A stretch of DNA of 64,000 nt from Streptomyces meridianus. Lineage in GTDB: Bacteria; Actinomycetota; Actinomycetes; Streptomycetales; Streptomycetaceae. This document shows positions 8,532 through 17,798 of the stretch, piece after piece. Location: contig NZ_JAMQGM010000017.1 in NCBI RefSeq assembly GCF_023703325.1, positions 1 through 64,000 of the forward strand. Reading direction: 5' to 3'. A program made the position numbers and the translations under genes. Each line of letters opens with the position of its first letter. Within the stretch, counting starts at the first letter, position 1. The notes under the pieces were generated by a model. The model saw only the letters and a list, made by a program, of their open reading frames with translations, was not told the DNA's origin and made no database searches.

Positions 8532-9320
8532 ATGTCCCACGTCACCGTGCCCTACCAGCCCGGCACCCCGTGCTGGATCGACCTCGTCGTGCCCGACCAG
8601 CAGGCCGCCCTCGACTTCTACGGTTCGCTCTTCGGCTGGTCGGGCGAGATCGGGCCGCCGGAGGCCGGCGGCTACTCGGTCTGCATGTCCGAGGGGCACC
8701 CGGTGGCCGGGATCATGTCCTCGCAGGGGATGACCGGCCAGCCCGAGCCGCCGACCGTCTGGACGACGTACCTGTGCACGGCCGACGCGAATGCCACAGA
8801 GGAGGCCGTCACCCGCAACGGCGGGAACGTGCTCGTGAGCGCGATGGACGTGATGGAGCACGGGCGGATGCTCGTGGCCGCCGACCCCTCCGGCGCGGTG
8901 TTCGGCGCCTGGGAGCCGAAGAAGTTCATCGGTGCGGGGACGGTGAACCAGCCCGGCGCACTGATCTGGAACGAGCTGAACACCGGTGATCCGGACGCGG
9001 CCTCCGCGTTCTACTCGGAGGTCTTCGGCATCGACACCGAACCGATGGAGGCGGAGGGGGCGGAGGGCTACTCCGCCCTCAAGGTCAACGGCCGGACCGT
9101 CGGCGGCTCCCGGAAGCTGGACGAGAACGTGCCCGCGGGCACCCCCTCGCACTGGATGGTGTACTTCGCCGTCGAGGACGTCGACGCATCCGTGGCCAAG
9201 CTGACCTCGCTGGGCGGTTCGGTGATCCGGGCCCCGTTCACGATGGTCGCCGGCCGGATGGCGCTGGTCACCGACCCGCAGGGCGCGCCCTTCGCCGTCA
9301 TCGCGCCCGTGCCCATGTGA
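8532..9320 (+). CDS. VOC-family protein (two glyoxalase-like repeats)
   Basis: A 262-residue protein with two tandem vicinal-oxygen-chelate modules. The first begins PGTPCWIDLVVPDQQAALDF (about residues 8-130) and the second begins ALIWNELNTGDPDAASAFYS (about 140-258). Each module ends with a DP-x-G-A-x-F strand. It resembles the actinobacterial CFP30B/27-kDa antigen group. The substrate is unknown. A strong Shine-Dalgarno AGGAGG (8521-8526) sets the ATG at 8532. Confidence 0.88.
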   Translation: MSHVTVPYQPGTPCWIDLVVPDQQAALDFYGSLFGWSGEIGPPEAGGYSVCMSEGHPVAGIMSSQGMTGQPEPPTVWTTYLCTADANATEEAVTRNGGNVLVSAMDVMEHGRMLVAADPSGAVFGAWEPKKFIGAGTVNQPGALIWNELNTGDPDAASAFYSEVFGIDTEPMEAEGAEGYSALKVNGRTVGGSRKLDENVPAGTPSHWMVYFAVEDVDASVAKLTSLGGSVIRAPFTMVAGRMALVTDPQGAPFAVIAPVPM

Positions 9321-9352
9321 CGCGGCGCCGGTGATGCTGCGCGCAACTTCCG

Positions 9353-9934
9353 TCAGGAGCTGAGACAGATCGCCGTGAGGTCGATCTCGACGGGGAACGG
9401 CACGGTAGTCCTGAACTTGTCGTGGTGGATGCCCGTCACCGCGTATGTCCCTGTGGCGGGCTCCAACTCGAACTGGTAAACGACAGGCCTGTCGCTGTCG
9501 TTCTCCACACGCCAGAAGTGCGGAATGCCCGCGGCGGCATACTTCCGCGGTTTGGCATCCCTGTCGCGGTCCTCGGAATCCGGTGAGACCACCTCGATCA
9601 CCAGGAGGACGTCGTCCGGCCGGAAGCTCGTCTGCCGCAGACCGGCAAAGGCCTCAGCGCGCACCATCATGAGATCGGGCTCCGGGCGATTGCGCGGCCC
9701 CAAGGTGACAGTCATCTCACGGACGACCTCCAGTTCCGGCGGCGCGGCCTGAAGCAAGTGGTTCTCGAGCACGCGCATGGCGCGCATATGGAACAGGGCC
9801 TGCGGGCTCACGAAGACAAGGCTCCCGTCGATCAGCTCCGTATGGGGAGGCAGATTCGGCAGCCTGTCCAGGTCATCGGCGGTGTATCCGCCCACCGGTG
9901 GGCGCGGCCACTCGTACTCGGGCTCGACACTCAT
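9353..9934 (-). CDS. Uma2-family (DUF820) endonuclease-like protein
   Basis: A 193-residue protein with the PD-(D/E)XK-type Uma2 fold. The signatures are HTELIDGSLVFVSP, RPEPDLMMV, LLVIEVVSPDSEDRDRDAKP and YAAAGIPHFWRVE. The family is abundant in Streptomyces and its cellular role is unclear. I chose ATG 9934 because GGGAGC lies eight bases upstream; an in-frame ATG at 9946 and a GTG further up are also possible. The upstream frame reads VNHLSTLDRSARIRL, which may be a stub of a VapC toxin (see findings). Confidence 0.85.
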   Translation of the reverse strand: MSVEPEYEWPRPPVGGYTADDLDRLPNLPPHTELIDGSLVFVSPQALFHMRAMRVLENHLLQAAPPELEVVREMTVTLGPRNRPEPDLMMVRAEAFAGLRQTSFRPDDVLLVIEVVSPDSEDRDRDAKPRKYAAAGIPHFWRVENDSDRPVVYQFELEPATGTYAVTGIHHDKFRTTVPFPVEIDLTAICLSS

Positions 9935-10051
9935 CACTGCTCCCATGAGCCGGATCCTCGCCGACCGGTCCAGCGTACTCAGATGGTTCACGGGAAGGAC
10001 CACTCCCACGAGCGAACGGACAGGGAGGACACGGTCGCAGCACGGGTGCGG

Positions 10052-10249
10052 CTACCGCCACGCTTCGGCCGGCACGTCTGGGTCCGCAAGATCATCCAGG
10101 GCTCCCTCGTCCAGCAGCTCGACGAAATGGCGGCGCCTGGCGGCAGCGACGAGTTCCGTGAGAACGCCGTGGACGGTTGCCTTGATCGTCGCCGTGCCCA
10201 GTACCTCCGCGGCGTCCTGTACAAGCGCGTCATCTGCTTCTCCAGGCAT
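10052..10249 (-). CDS. Orphan VapB-type antitoxin
   Basis: A 65-residue protein with an antitoxin-like helix (DDALVQDAAEVLGTATIKATVHGVLTELV) and the C-terminal tail LADPDVPAEAWR. That tail is typical of Streptomyces VapB antitoxins that neutralise PIN-domain toxins. The usual N-terminal beta strand (about 8 residues) is atypical here, and an in-frame stop lies just upstream. No PIN-domain gene follows; the next gene is the Uma2-like protein 118 bp away. It could be a functional solitary antitoxin or a remnant of a broken vapBC pair. Confidence 0.6.
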   Translation of the reverse strand: MPGEADDALVQDAAEVLGTATIKATVHGVLTELVAAARRRHFVELLDEGALDDLADPDVPAEAWR

Positions 10250-10289
10250 GCGACAGAAGAGTCCTCACGCCGAACGTGGGGCACGACGC

Positions 10290-10328
10290 CCGAGGGCGGC
10301 ACCTCCGCCAGGAAGGTGCCGCCCTCGG
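10290..10328 (-). terminator. groEL terminator
   Basis: A perfect 15-bp stem, CCGAGGGCGGCACCT (10290-10304) with its complement at 10314-10328, lies 35 bp beyond the groEL stop codon. Confidence 0.75.
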
Positions 10329-10362
10329 TCGGTACGACTGGAACAGCCGATCCGTTGCCGGA

Positions 10363-12037
<1,675 letters not shown>

Positions 12038-12136
12038 AGGATTGCTCCGGACCGCGCTGGCGCCCGCGACGGACGGCCTGCATGCCCAGCGGTTCCCTTC
12101 CCCGCCCGGCCTGCGGGCCTCACCGACCCGGCCCTT

Positions 12137-12163
12137 CTGTCACTCTCAACCTCAGAGTGCTAA
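12137..12163. promoter_or_regulatory. CIRCE element 1 (HrcA operator)
   Basis: The sequence is CTGTCACTC - nine bases - GAGTGCTAA. The right arm is a perfect CIRCE arm; the left arm keeps CACTC. It lies about 150 bp upstream of groEL. Confidence 0.8.
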
Positions 12164-12172
12164 TGCCAATGA

Positions 12173-12199
12173 TTAGCACTCGACCCCCTCGAGTGCAAG
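12173..12199. promoter_or_regulatory. CIRCE element 2 (HrcA operator)
   Basis: The sequence is TTAGCACTC - nine bases - GAGTGCAAG. The left arm is perfect and the right arm keeps GAGTGC. It lies nine bases beyond element 1, so the two perfect arms face each other and form an additional inverted repeat. Confidence 0.8.
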
Positions 12200-12355
12200 C
12201 GTGACCCATGACCCGGGGCGGCGCCGGCCCGGCCGGCGACCTCATCACGGCAGGTGGGAGCGACGTCGCCCGCACGGACACGAAACGGGGACGAACCCCG
12301 GCCGACAGCGACCCGCCCCAGGCGCAGGACATCGGAAGACGTCCCCCGGACGCAC

Positions 12356-12389
12356 CGAAGGGCCCACCCCGGCGGGGGCGGGCCCTTCG
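12356..12389 (-). terminator. cspA terminator
   Basis: A ten-bp stem CGAAGGGCCC (12356-12365) pairs with GGGCCCTTCG (12380-12389), with further GC pairing inside the loop. It lies just downstream of the cold-shock gene. Confidence 0.75.
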
Positions 12390-12411
12390 TGACATCCGGT
12401 CAGCCGACGCT

Positions 12412-12615
12412 TCAGACTGCCACGCGGACCATGTCCGCCTGCGGCCCCTTCTGGCCCTGCGAGATCTCGAACTCGACCCGCTGACCTTCCTCGAGGGTGC
12501 GGTAGCCGTCCATCTGAATCGCGCTGTAGTGCACGAAGACGTCCGCACCACCGTCGACCGCGATGAAGCCGTACCCCTTCTCCGCGTTGAACCACTTGAC
12601 GGTGCCCTGAGCCAT
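12412..12615 (-). CDS. Cold-shock protein (CspA family)
   Basis: A 67-residue single OB-fold nucleic-acid-binding protein. RNP1 is seen as KGYGFIAV and RNP2 as DVFVHYSAI. It begins [17 protein letters not shown]. It acts as an RNA chaperone in the cytoplasm. I take ATG 12615 because the family starts there; an in-frame upstream ATG would add ten unrelated residues. About 480 bp separate it from the gene upstream, which suggests its own promoter and possibly a long leader. Confidence 0.95.
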   Translation of the reverse strand: MAQGTVKWFNAEKGYGFIAVDGGADVFVHYSAIQMDGYRTLEEGQRVEFEISQGQKGPQADMVRVAV

Positions 12616-13022
12616 GCCCAACTCCCCTATTACTGGCCCTTGCACAGGACCGCACTTCGCGGACCCGGGTCAGACCTCACCCCCTGCCGAAGCGGAGGTG
12701 TGCGCCGGAACGCGTCGACCGCGGCTGAATGTATCTGCACGGATGCCGTCCGCAACAGGTCCATCGGACGAGAAATCTGGGCGCGAACGATCGTCGCTTT
12801 AACGAAATTGACGGGCAATCAGGGCGATTCGGCCCGGGCATGGCGGACGAAAAGGGCAATCCGCATCCACACTTCGGGCACAGAATCTCGCATTCTCATA
12901 TGCGCTCGGCACAACCGCAGTGTGGGACGCCCCAACTCTACCGCGGATCAAGAGCTCGGAATCCCACGCTCCCTTTGTGAATCCCGGAAAGCTCCCGGAC
13001 GGCAGGCCCCGCGACCGGGCGG
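12616..13022. other. Intergenic region upstream of cspA
   Basis: About 400 bp, noticeably less GC-rich than its surroundings between 12720 and 12960. Cold-shock genes often have long structured leaders, and this stretch is a candidate, but I cannot identify promoter boxes with confidence. No protein-like frame is present. Confidence 0.45.
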
Positions 13023-13076
13023 AAAAACCGGCCGTCTCCGGGCCGGCGGGCACGCGCAGCACCCGTCGGCCCGGAG
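13023..13076 (-). terminator. Strong terminator after the thrC-like/moaD-like unit
   Basis: A 15-bp stem with one mismatch (13036-13050 with 13062-13076) is followed on the minus strand by ACGGCCGG and a run of five T. This is one of the few classical U-tract terminators in the window. Confidence 0.8.
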
Positions 13077-13099
13077 GCGGCCCGGAAGCGGTCGGGGCC

Positions 13100-13375
13100 T
13101 CAGCCGCCCGCGACGGCCGGAATGATCGAGACGCCGGCGCCGTCCGGGGTGGGGGTCCCGAGGCCCTCGACGAACCGGACGTCGTCGTCGTTGACGTACA
13201 CGTTCACGAACCGGCGCAGCTTCCCGGTGTCGTCCAGCACCCGTGCGCCGATGCCCTGGTGGTTCTTCTCCAGGTCGGCGAGCACCTCGGCGAGCGTGGC
13301 TCCCTCGGCGGAGACCTCGGCCTGTCCGCCGGTGTAGGTGCGCAGGATGGTCGGGATACGGACGTTGACGCTCAT
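13100..13375 (-). CDS. MoaD/ThiS-family sulfur carrier protein
   Basis: A 91-residue ubiquitin-like protein ending VSIIPAVAGG. The C-terminal Gly-Gly is the site of adenylation and thiocarboxylate formation in sulfur carriers such as CysO, ThiS and MoaD. It begins MSVNVRIPTILRTYTGG; ATG 13375 is preceded by GAGGAG. It lies downstream of a threonine-synthase-like gene that is preceded by a SAM riboswitch. I infer a role as sulfur donor in cysteine or homocysteine synthesis rather than in molybdopterin or thiamine synthesis. Confidence 0.9.
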   Translation of the reverse strand: MSVNVRIPTILRTYTGGQAEVSAEGATLAEVLADLEKNHQGIGARVLDDTGKLRRFVNVYVNDDDVRFVEGLGTPTPDGAGVSIIPAVAGG

Positions 13376-13497
13376 GCTTGGCTCCTCGCTGGTCTCTCGG
13401 ACGCGCACTCGGCGCGCCCCGGATGAATCGCCCGGCCACCGCGCCGTACCCGCCGGGTGCCCCCGGGCCGGGCGGCGCTGCGGCGCGCGCACGCCGG

Positions 13498-14790
13498 TCA
13501 GGCCAGTCCGGCCTCACGGAAGGCTTCGAGACTGGGGCGGATGGTCGCGGAAGGGCCGGTGGTGGGCGCCACCGCGTCCAGGGTCTTGAGGCCGTCGCCG
13601 GTGTTGAGGACGACCGTGTCCTCGGCCGGGTCGATCGCGCCGGTCTCGATCAGCTTCCTCAGCACGCCGACCGTCACGCCGCCCGCCGTCTCGGCGAAGA
13701 CGCCCTCGGTGCGGGCCAGCAGCTTGATCGCGTCGACGACCTGCTCGTCGTTCACGTCCTCCACGGCGCCGCCGGTGCGCCGGCAGATGTCCAGCACGTA
13801 CGGCCCGTCGGCCGGGTTGCCGATGGCCAGCGACTTCGCGATGGTGTCGGGCTTCACCGGACGCACCACGTCGTGGCCGTCCTTGAACGCCCGCGAGACC
13901 GGGGAACAGCCCTCGGCCTGGGCGCCGAAGATCCTGTACGGCCGGTCCTCCACCAGGCCGAGCGCGATCAGCTCCTTGATGCCCTTGTCGATCTTGGTGA
14001 GCTGCGAGCCCGAGGCGATCGGGATCACGATGTTGTCCGGGATCCGCCAGCCGAGTTGTTCGCAGATCTCGTACGCCAGCGTCTTCGAGCCCTCGCCGTA
14101 GTACGGCCGGAGGTTGACGTTGACGAATCCCCAGCCCTCGCCGACCGGGTCGCCGATCAGTTCCGAGCAGAAGCGGTTCACGTCGTCGTAGTTGCCCTCG
14201 ATGCCGACCAGGTCACCGCCGTAGACCGCGGCCATGACGACCTTGCCCGCCTCTAGGTCGTGTGGGATGAACACACAGGACCGGAAGCCGGAGCGGGCCG
14301 CCGCGGCGCCCACCGCGCCGGCCAGGTTGCCGGTGGACGAACACGAGAGCGTGGTGAAGCCGAAGGCGCGGGCGGCCTCGACGGCGATCGCCACGACACG
14401 GTCCTTGAACGAGTGCGTGGGGTTGCCCGAGTCGTCCTTCACGTGGAGGCCGCCGGTGACGCCCAGCTCGCGGGCGAGGTTGTCGGCCTTGATGAGCTTG
14501 GTGAAGCCCGGGTTGAGGTTCGGCTGCGAAGCGACGTCGGCGGGGACGGGCAGCAGCGGCGCATACCGCCAGATGCTGTTCGGTCCGGCCTCGATCCGCT
14601 TGCGCAGGCCCTCCGGGTCGCCGACCGGAAGGTCGTAGGCCACCTCGAGCGGGCCGAAGCAGGCCTGACAGGCGAAGACCGGGCCGAGCGGTGAACGCTC
14701 GCCGCACTCGCGGCAGGAAAGCGCCGCGGCGGGCCCGAGATCGACGGAGGTGGTGGAGTCTGCAGCGTTCTGAGCGGTCTGCACAGCCAT
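13498..14790 (-). CDS. Threonine-synthase-like PLP enzyme
   Basis: A 430-residue fold-type II PLP enzyme. The N-terminal zinc-ribbon-like segment has CRECGERSP and CQACFGP. The PLP lysine is in NPTHSFKDRVV and the phosphate cup in SSTGNLAGAVGAAAA. By homology it is threonine synthase (O-phosphohomoserine to threonine). However, the SAM riboswitch in its leader and the sulfur carrier gene 122 bp downstream suggest that it uses O-phosphohomoserine with a thiocarboxylate to make homocysteine. I choose ATG 14790: the earlier ATG (14814) lies inside the riboswitch P1 helix. Confidence 0.9.
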   Translation of the reverse strand: MAVQTAQNAADSTTSVDLGPAAALSCRECGERSPLGPVFACQACFGPLEVAYDLPVGDPEGLRKRIEAGPNSIWRYAPLLPVPADVASQPNLNPGFTKLIKADNLARELGVTGGLHVKDDSGNPTHSFKDRVVAIAVEAARAFGFTTLSCSSTGNLAGAVGAAAARSGFRSCVFIPHDLEAGKVVMAAVYGGDLVGIEGNYDDVNRFCSELIGDPVGEGWGFVNVNLRPYYGEGSKTLAYEICEQLGWRIPDNIVIPIASGSQLTKIDKGIKELIALGLVEDRPYRIFGAQAEGCSPVSRAFKDGHDVVRPVKPDTIAKSLAIGNPADGPYVLDICRRTGGAVEDVNDEQVVDAIKLLARTEGVFAETAGGVTVGVLRKLIETGAIDPAEDTVVLNTGDGLKTLDAVAPTTGPSATIRPSLEAFREAGLA

Positions 14791-14809
14791 GGAGGCGGAA
14801 GCCCTTCTC

Positions 14810-14932
14810 CTCATCTTTCTCGCGACGTCTCTCGCCGCGAGGCGGAATTGGCACCTTCCCGAGTCGGACGATCACCGACCGGAGGGTTGCCGGGGCTTCA
14901 ACGGGCCGTTCCCTCTGCCCCTCTGGATGAGC
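14810..14932 (-). ncRNA. SAM-I (S-box) riboswitch
   Basis: On the minus strand the leader reads GCTCATCCAGAG at the 5' end and contains the S-box core GAGGGAACGGCCC, GTTGAAGCCCCGGCAACC and AAGGTGCCAATTCC. It closes with GAGAGA and GATGAG, which pairs with CTCATC as P1. The 3' strand of P1 (14810-14815) overlaps GAGGAG (14807-14812), the likely Shine-Dalgarno. SAM binding should therefore hide the ribosome site and turn off the downstream gene. Confidence 0.93.
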
Positions 14933-14981
14933 GGTATGGCGCCGGGCCTGGCCCGGGCTTTTGTCCCGCGGGGACGACCCC

Positions 14982-15010
14982 GGTATGCGGGGTTCCTGCG
15001 CGTTGCTCAA
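14982..15010 (-). promoter_or_regulatory. Candidate promoter of the riboswitch transcript
   Basis: On the minus strand TTGAGC (15005-15010) and CATACC (14982-14987) are separated by 17 bp. Transcription would begin about 45 nt before the riboswitch. Confidence 0.4.
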
Positions 15011-15150
15011 GACTGTAACCGAAGGCCCGGAGTGCTGAGACAGTCGTCCGAACCGCGAGACACCGCGCATCGGCGCGCGGTCCCGGGCGGACGCCGCGTC
15101 CCTCGGCACGCGGTCCGGGAGCACGAAACCAGGCAGGGGCGGAGAGCAGA

Positions 15151-16146
15151 GTGCTGGACGAGGTGGAGCAGTGGCTGAAGCGGCGCTCCTGGAGCGCCGC
15201 CGAGCGGCCCCTGGACCGTCTGCTCACCGCCAAGCGCGCGGCCGGACGGGCGGGCACGGTGAGCGTGGTGCTCCCGGCGCTCGACGAGGAGGCGACGGTC
15301 GGCGCGATCGTGGAGACGATCCGCCGCGAGCTGATGAGCGACGCCGTGCCGCTCGTCGACGAACTCGTGGTCCTCGACTCCGGCTCGCGCGACGGCACCG
15401 GCCGGGTGGCGGCCGAGGCGGGAGCGCGCGTGGTGCACCGCGACACGGTGCTGCCGCGACTGCCCGCGCTGCCCGGAAAGGGCGAGGTGCTGTGGCGTTC
15501 GCTGCTGGTGACCGGCGGCGAGATCGTCTGCTTCGTCGACGCCGACCTCCGGGATTTCCGCGCCTCGTTCGTCTCCGGCATCGTCGGGCCGCTGCTGACC
15601 GATCCGGACGTCCGGCTGGTCAAGGCGATGTACGACCGGCCGCTCGCCGGCGCGTCAGCCGCGGCGGGCGGCGCCGCCCGGGGCGGCCGGGTCACCGAGC
15701 TCGTCGCCCGGCCGCTGCTCAACCTGCACTGGCCGCGGCTGGCCGGCTTCGTGCAGCCGCTCGGTGGCGAGTACGCCGCCCGCCGCTCGCTGCTGGAACG
15801 GCTGCCGTTTCCCGTCGGCTACGGCGTCGAACTGGCCATGCTCGTCGACTCGCTCGATCTGGTCGGCCTCGACGCGCTCGCCCAGGTCGACGTCGGGGTC
15901 CGGCACCACCGCCACCAGGACGACCAGGCGCTGGGCCGGATGGCGGCGACCATCTACCGGACCGCCCAGGCGCGGCTCGGCGGCAGCCGGCTGGTGCGGC
16001 CGGTGCTGACCCAGTTCGACCGTGCCCCGGACGGCGGTTTCGCCCCCACCGTGCACGAGATCGCAGCGCTGGAGCGGCCTCCGATGGGCACGATCGCCGA
16101 GTACGCGGCCCGCCGGGAGCGCGGCTGCGGGGACCAGGTGGCCTGA
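15151..16146 (+). CDS. gpgS: Glucosyl-3-phosphoglycerate synthase
   Basis: A 331-residue GT-A glycosyltransferase (GT81 type) that makes glucosyl-3-phosphoglycerate, the precursor of glucosylglycerate and of methylglucose polysaccharides. Features are VSVVLPALDEEATVGAIVE, VVLDSGSRDGTG, the metal-binding DADLRDF, and GGEYAARRSLLERLPFPVGYGVE-like acceptor-side motifs. The start is GTG 15151 behind GGAGAG. It is followed by trehalose synthesis genes, consistent with an osmolyte/storage carbohydrate locus. Confidence 0.88.
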   Translation: MLDEVEQWLKRRSWSAAERPLDRLLTAKRAAGRAGTVSVVLPALDEEATVGAIVETIRRELMSDAVPLVDELVVLDSGSRDGTGRVAAEAGARVVHRDTVLPRLPALPGKGEVLWRSLLVTGGEIVCFVDADLRDFRASFVSGIVGPLLTDPDVRLVKAMYDRPLAGASAAAGGAARGGRVTELVARPLLNLHWPRLAGFVQPLGGEYAARRSLLERLPFPVGYGVELAMLVDSLDLVGLDALAQVDVGVRHHRHQDDQALGRMAATIYRTAQARLGGSRLVRPVLTQFDRAPDGGFAPTVHEIAALERPPMGTIAEYAARRERGCGDQVA

Positions 16147-16225
16147 GCCGGCCGGTGCGGCGACCCACGGCGGCGCGCGCCCGGATCGGCCCGCAGCAAC
16201 GCGAGCGCGGGTGATCACCGTGCGT

Positions 16226-16259
16226 TTGAGGACATACGCGACGGGCTAGGCTCGCGACA
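16226..16259 (+). promoter_or_regulatory. otsA promoter, leaderless geometry
   Basis: A -10-like TAGGCT (16247-16252) ends six bases before the ATG at 16259, and a weak -35 (TTTGAG/TTGAGG near 16226) lies 15-16 bp upstream. There is no Shine-Dalgarno. Transcription is predicted to begin at the A of the ATG. Confidence 0.55.
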
Positions 16260-17767
16260 TGGTCGCTGAGCAGCCTGCCCGGATCCTGGTCGCCTCCAAC
16301 CGCGGCCCGGTCTCGTACACCCGGACCGAGGACGGTGCCGGGCTCGCAGCCAAACGGGGCGGCGGCGGACTCGTCTCGGGCCTGTCGGCCGTCGGCTCGG
16401 GCGCGGAGGCGCTGTGGGTGTGCGCCGCGCTCGGGGACGGCGACCGCGAAGCGGTCCGGCGCACTGCCGGCCGGCTCGACCCGGCCGACACCGGCGGGCA
16501 GCGCGTGCGCATGCTCGACATCCCGAAGGACGTCTTCACCGACGCCTACAACGGCATCGCGAACTCGGTGCTGTGGTTCGTGCACCACATGCTCTACCGG
16601 ACGCCCTTCGAACCGGTCTTCGACCAGGAGTTCCGGCGGCAGTGGGCGTCGTACGAGGCGTACAACACGGCATTCGCCGACGCGCTCGCCGAGGAGGCGG
16701 CCGAGGAGGCCGCCGTCCTGGTGCAGGACTACCACCTGTGCCTGGTGCCCGGCCTGCTCCGCGAGCGCCGGCCCGATCTGCGCATCGGGCACTTCTCCCA
16801 CACCCCCTGGGCGCCCGCGGACTGGTTCGCGATGCTGCCCGACGACATCGCCGCGCAGCTGCTCGGGGGCATGCTGGGTGCGGACCGGGTGGCGTTCCTC
16901 ACCCACCGCTGGGCCACCGCCTTCACCGAGAGCTGCCGGACCGCGCTGCCGGGCCGGTGCACCGTCGAGCCGGGGGACGACGACGGCCTGCCGGTCCTCC
17001 GGCACAGCGGCACCGGCTCCCCCGCGGACACCCCGGGAGGCAGGCACCCGCGCACCACCCGGGTCGGTGTGCACGGGCTCGGCGCGGACGCGGACTTCCT
17101 GCGCGAACGGGCGCACCGTCCGGACGTCGACGAGCGGCTGGCGACCCTGCGCGCGCAGATCGGCGGAGCGGACCGCAAGGTGATCGTGCGGGTGGACCGG
17201 ACCGAACTGTCCAAGAACATCGTCCGGGGTCTGCTCGCCTACCGGCACCTGCTGGCGGAGCGGCCGGAGTGGCACGGCCGCGTCGTGCACGTCGCCTTCG
17301 CCTACCCCTCCCGGCAGGACCTGGCCGTCTACCGGGAGTACACCGGGGAGGTGCAACGGATCGCCGCGGAGATCAACGCGGCCTTTGCCACGCCGGACTG
17401 GCAACCGGTCGAGATGCACGTCCGGGACGACTTCGCGCGCTCGCTGGCCGCGTACCGGCTGGCCGACGTGGTGCTGGTCAACCCGATCCGGGACGGCATG
17501 AACCTGGTCGCCAAAGAGGTCCCGGTGGTCTCGGAGCACGGCTGCGCCCTGGTGCTGTCCCGTGAGGCGGGGGCCGCGGAGGACCTGGGCGAGCACGCCG
17601 TCATGGTCAATCCGTACGACGTGACGGGCACCGCCGACGCCCTGCACGAGGCGCTGGTGATGCCGGCCGCGGAGCGCACCGACCGCTCCAAGGCGCTGGC
17701 GACCGCCGCGACGGCGCTGCCGCCGGCCCGCTGGTTCAAGGACCAGCTGGAAGCGCTGGGCGGCTGA
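16259..17767 (+). CDS. otsA: Trehalose-6-phosphate synthase
   Basis: A 502-residue GT20 enzyme joining UDP- or GDP-glucose to glucose-6-phosphate. Signatures are ILVASNRGPVSY, the glycine loop KRGGGGLVSGL, VQDYHLCLVPG, HFSHTPWAPADWF, and the donor site VVLVNPIRDGMNLVAKE. The actinobacterial insertion around residues 240-275 is present. It is adjacent and convergent to otsB, whose product removes the phosphate. Confidence 0.95.
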   Translation: MVAEQPARILVASNRGPVSYTRTEDGAGLAAKRGGGGLVSGLSAVGSGAEALWVCAALGDGDREAVRRTAGRLDPADTGGQRVRMLDIPKDVFTDAYNGIANSVLWFVHHMLYRTPFEPVFDQEFRRQWASYEAYNTAFADALAEEAAEEAAVLVQDYHLCLVPGLLRERRPDLRIGHFSHTPWAPADWFAMLPDDIAAQLLGGMLGADRVAFLTHRWATAFTESCRTALPGRCTVEPGDDDGLPVLRHSGTGSPADTPGGRHPRTTRVGVHGLGADADFLRERAHRPDVDERLATLRAQIGGADRKVIVRVDRTELSKNIVRGLLAYRHLLAERPEWHGRVVHVAFAYPSRQDLAVYREYTGEVQRIAAEINAAFATPDWQPVEMHVRDDFARSLAAYRLADVVLVNPIRDGMNLVAKEVPVVSEHGCALVLSREAGAAEDLGEHAVMVNPYDVTGTADALHEALVMPAAERTDRSKALATAATALPPARWFKDQLEALGG

Positions 17768-17798
17768 CCGCGCGGACGGGTCGCGCTCCCGGCACCGC

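Noticed and set aside
14812..14814. Upstream ATG as the start of the threonine-synthase-like gene
   Set aside because: It lies inside the P1 helix of the SAM riboswitch and would add an unrelated MRRRASAS leader.
15719..17647. Long minus-strand frame opposite gpgS and otsA
   Set aside because: The antisense composition is low in hydrophobic cores, and the plus-strand frames are certain.
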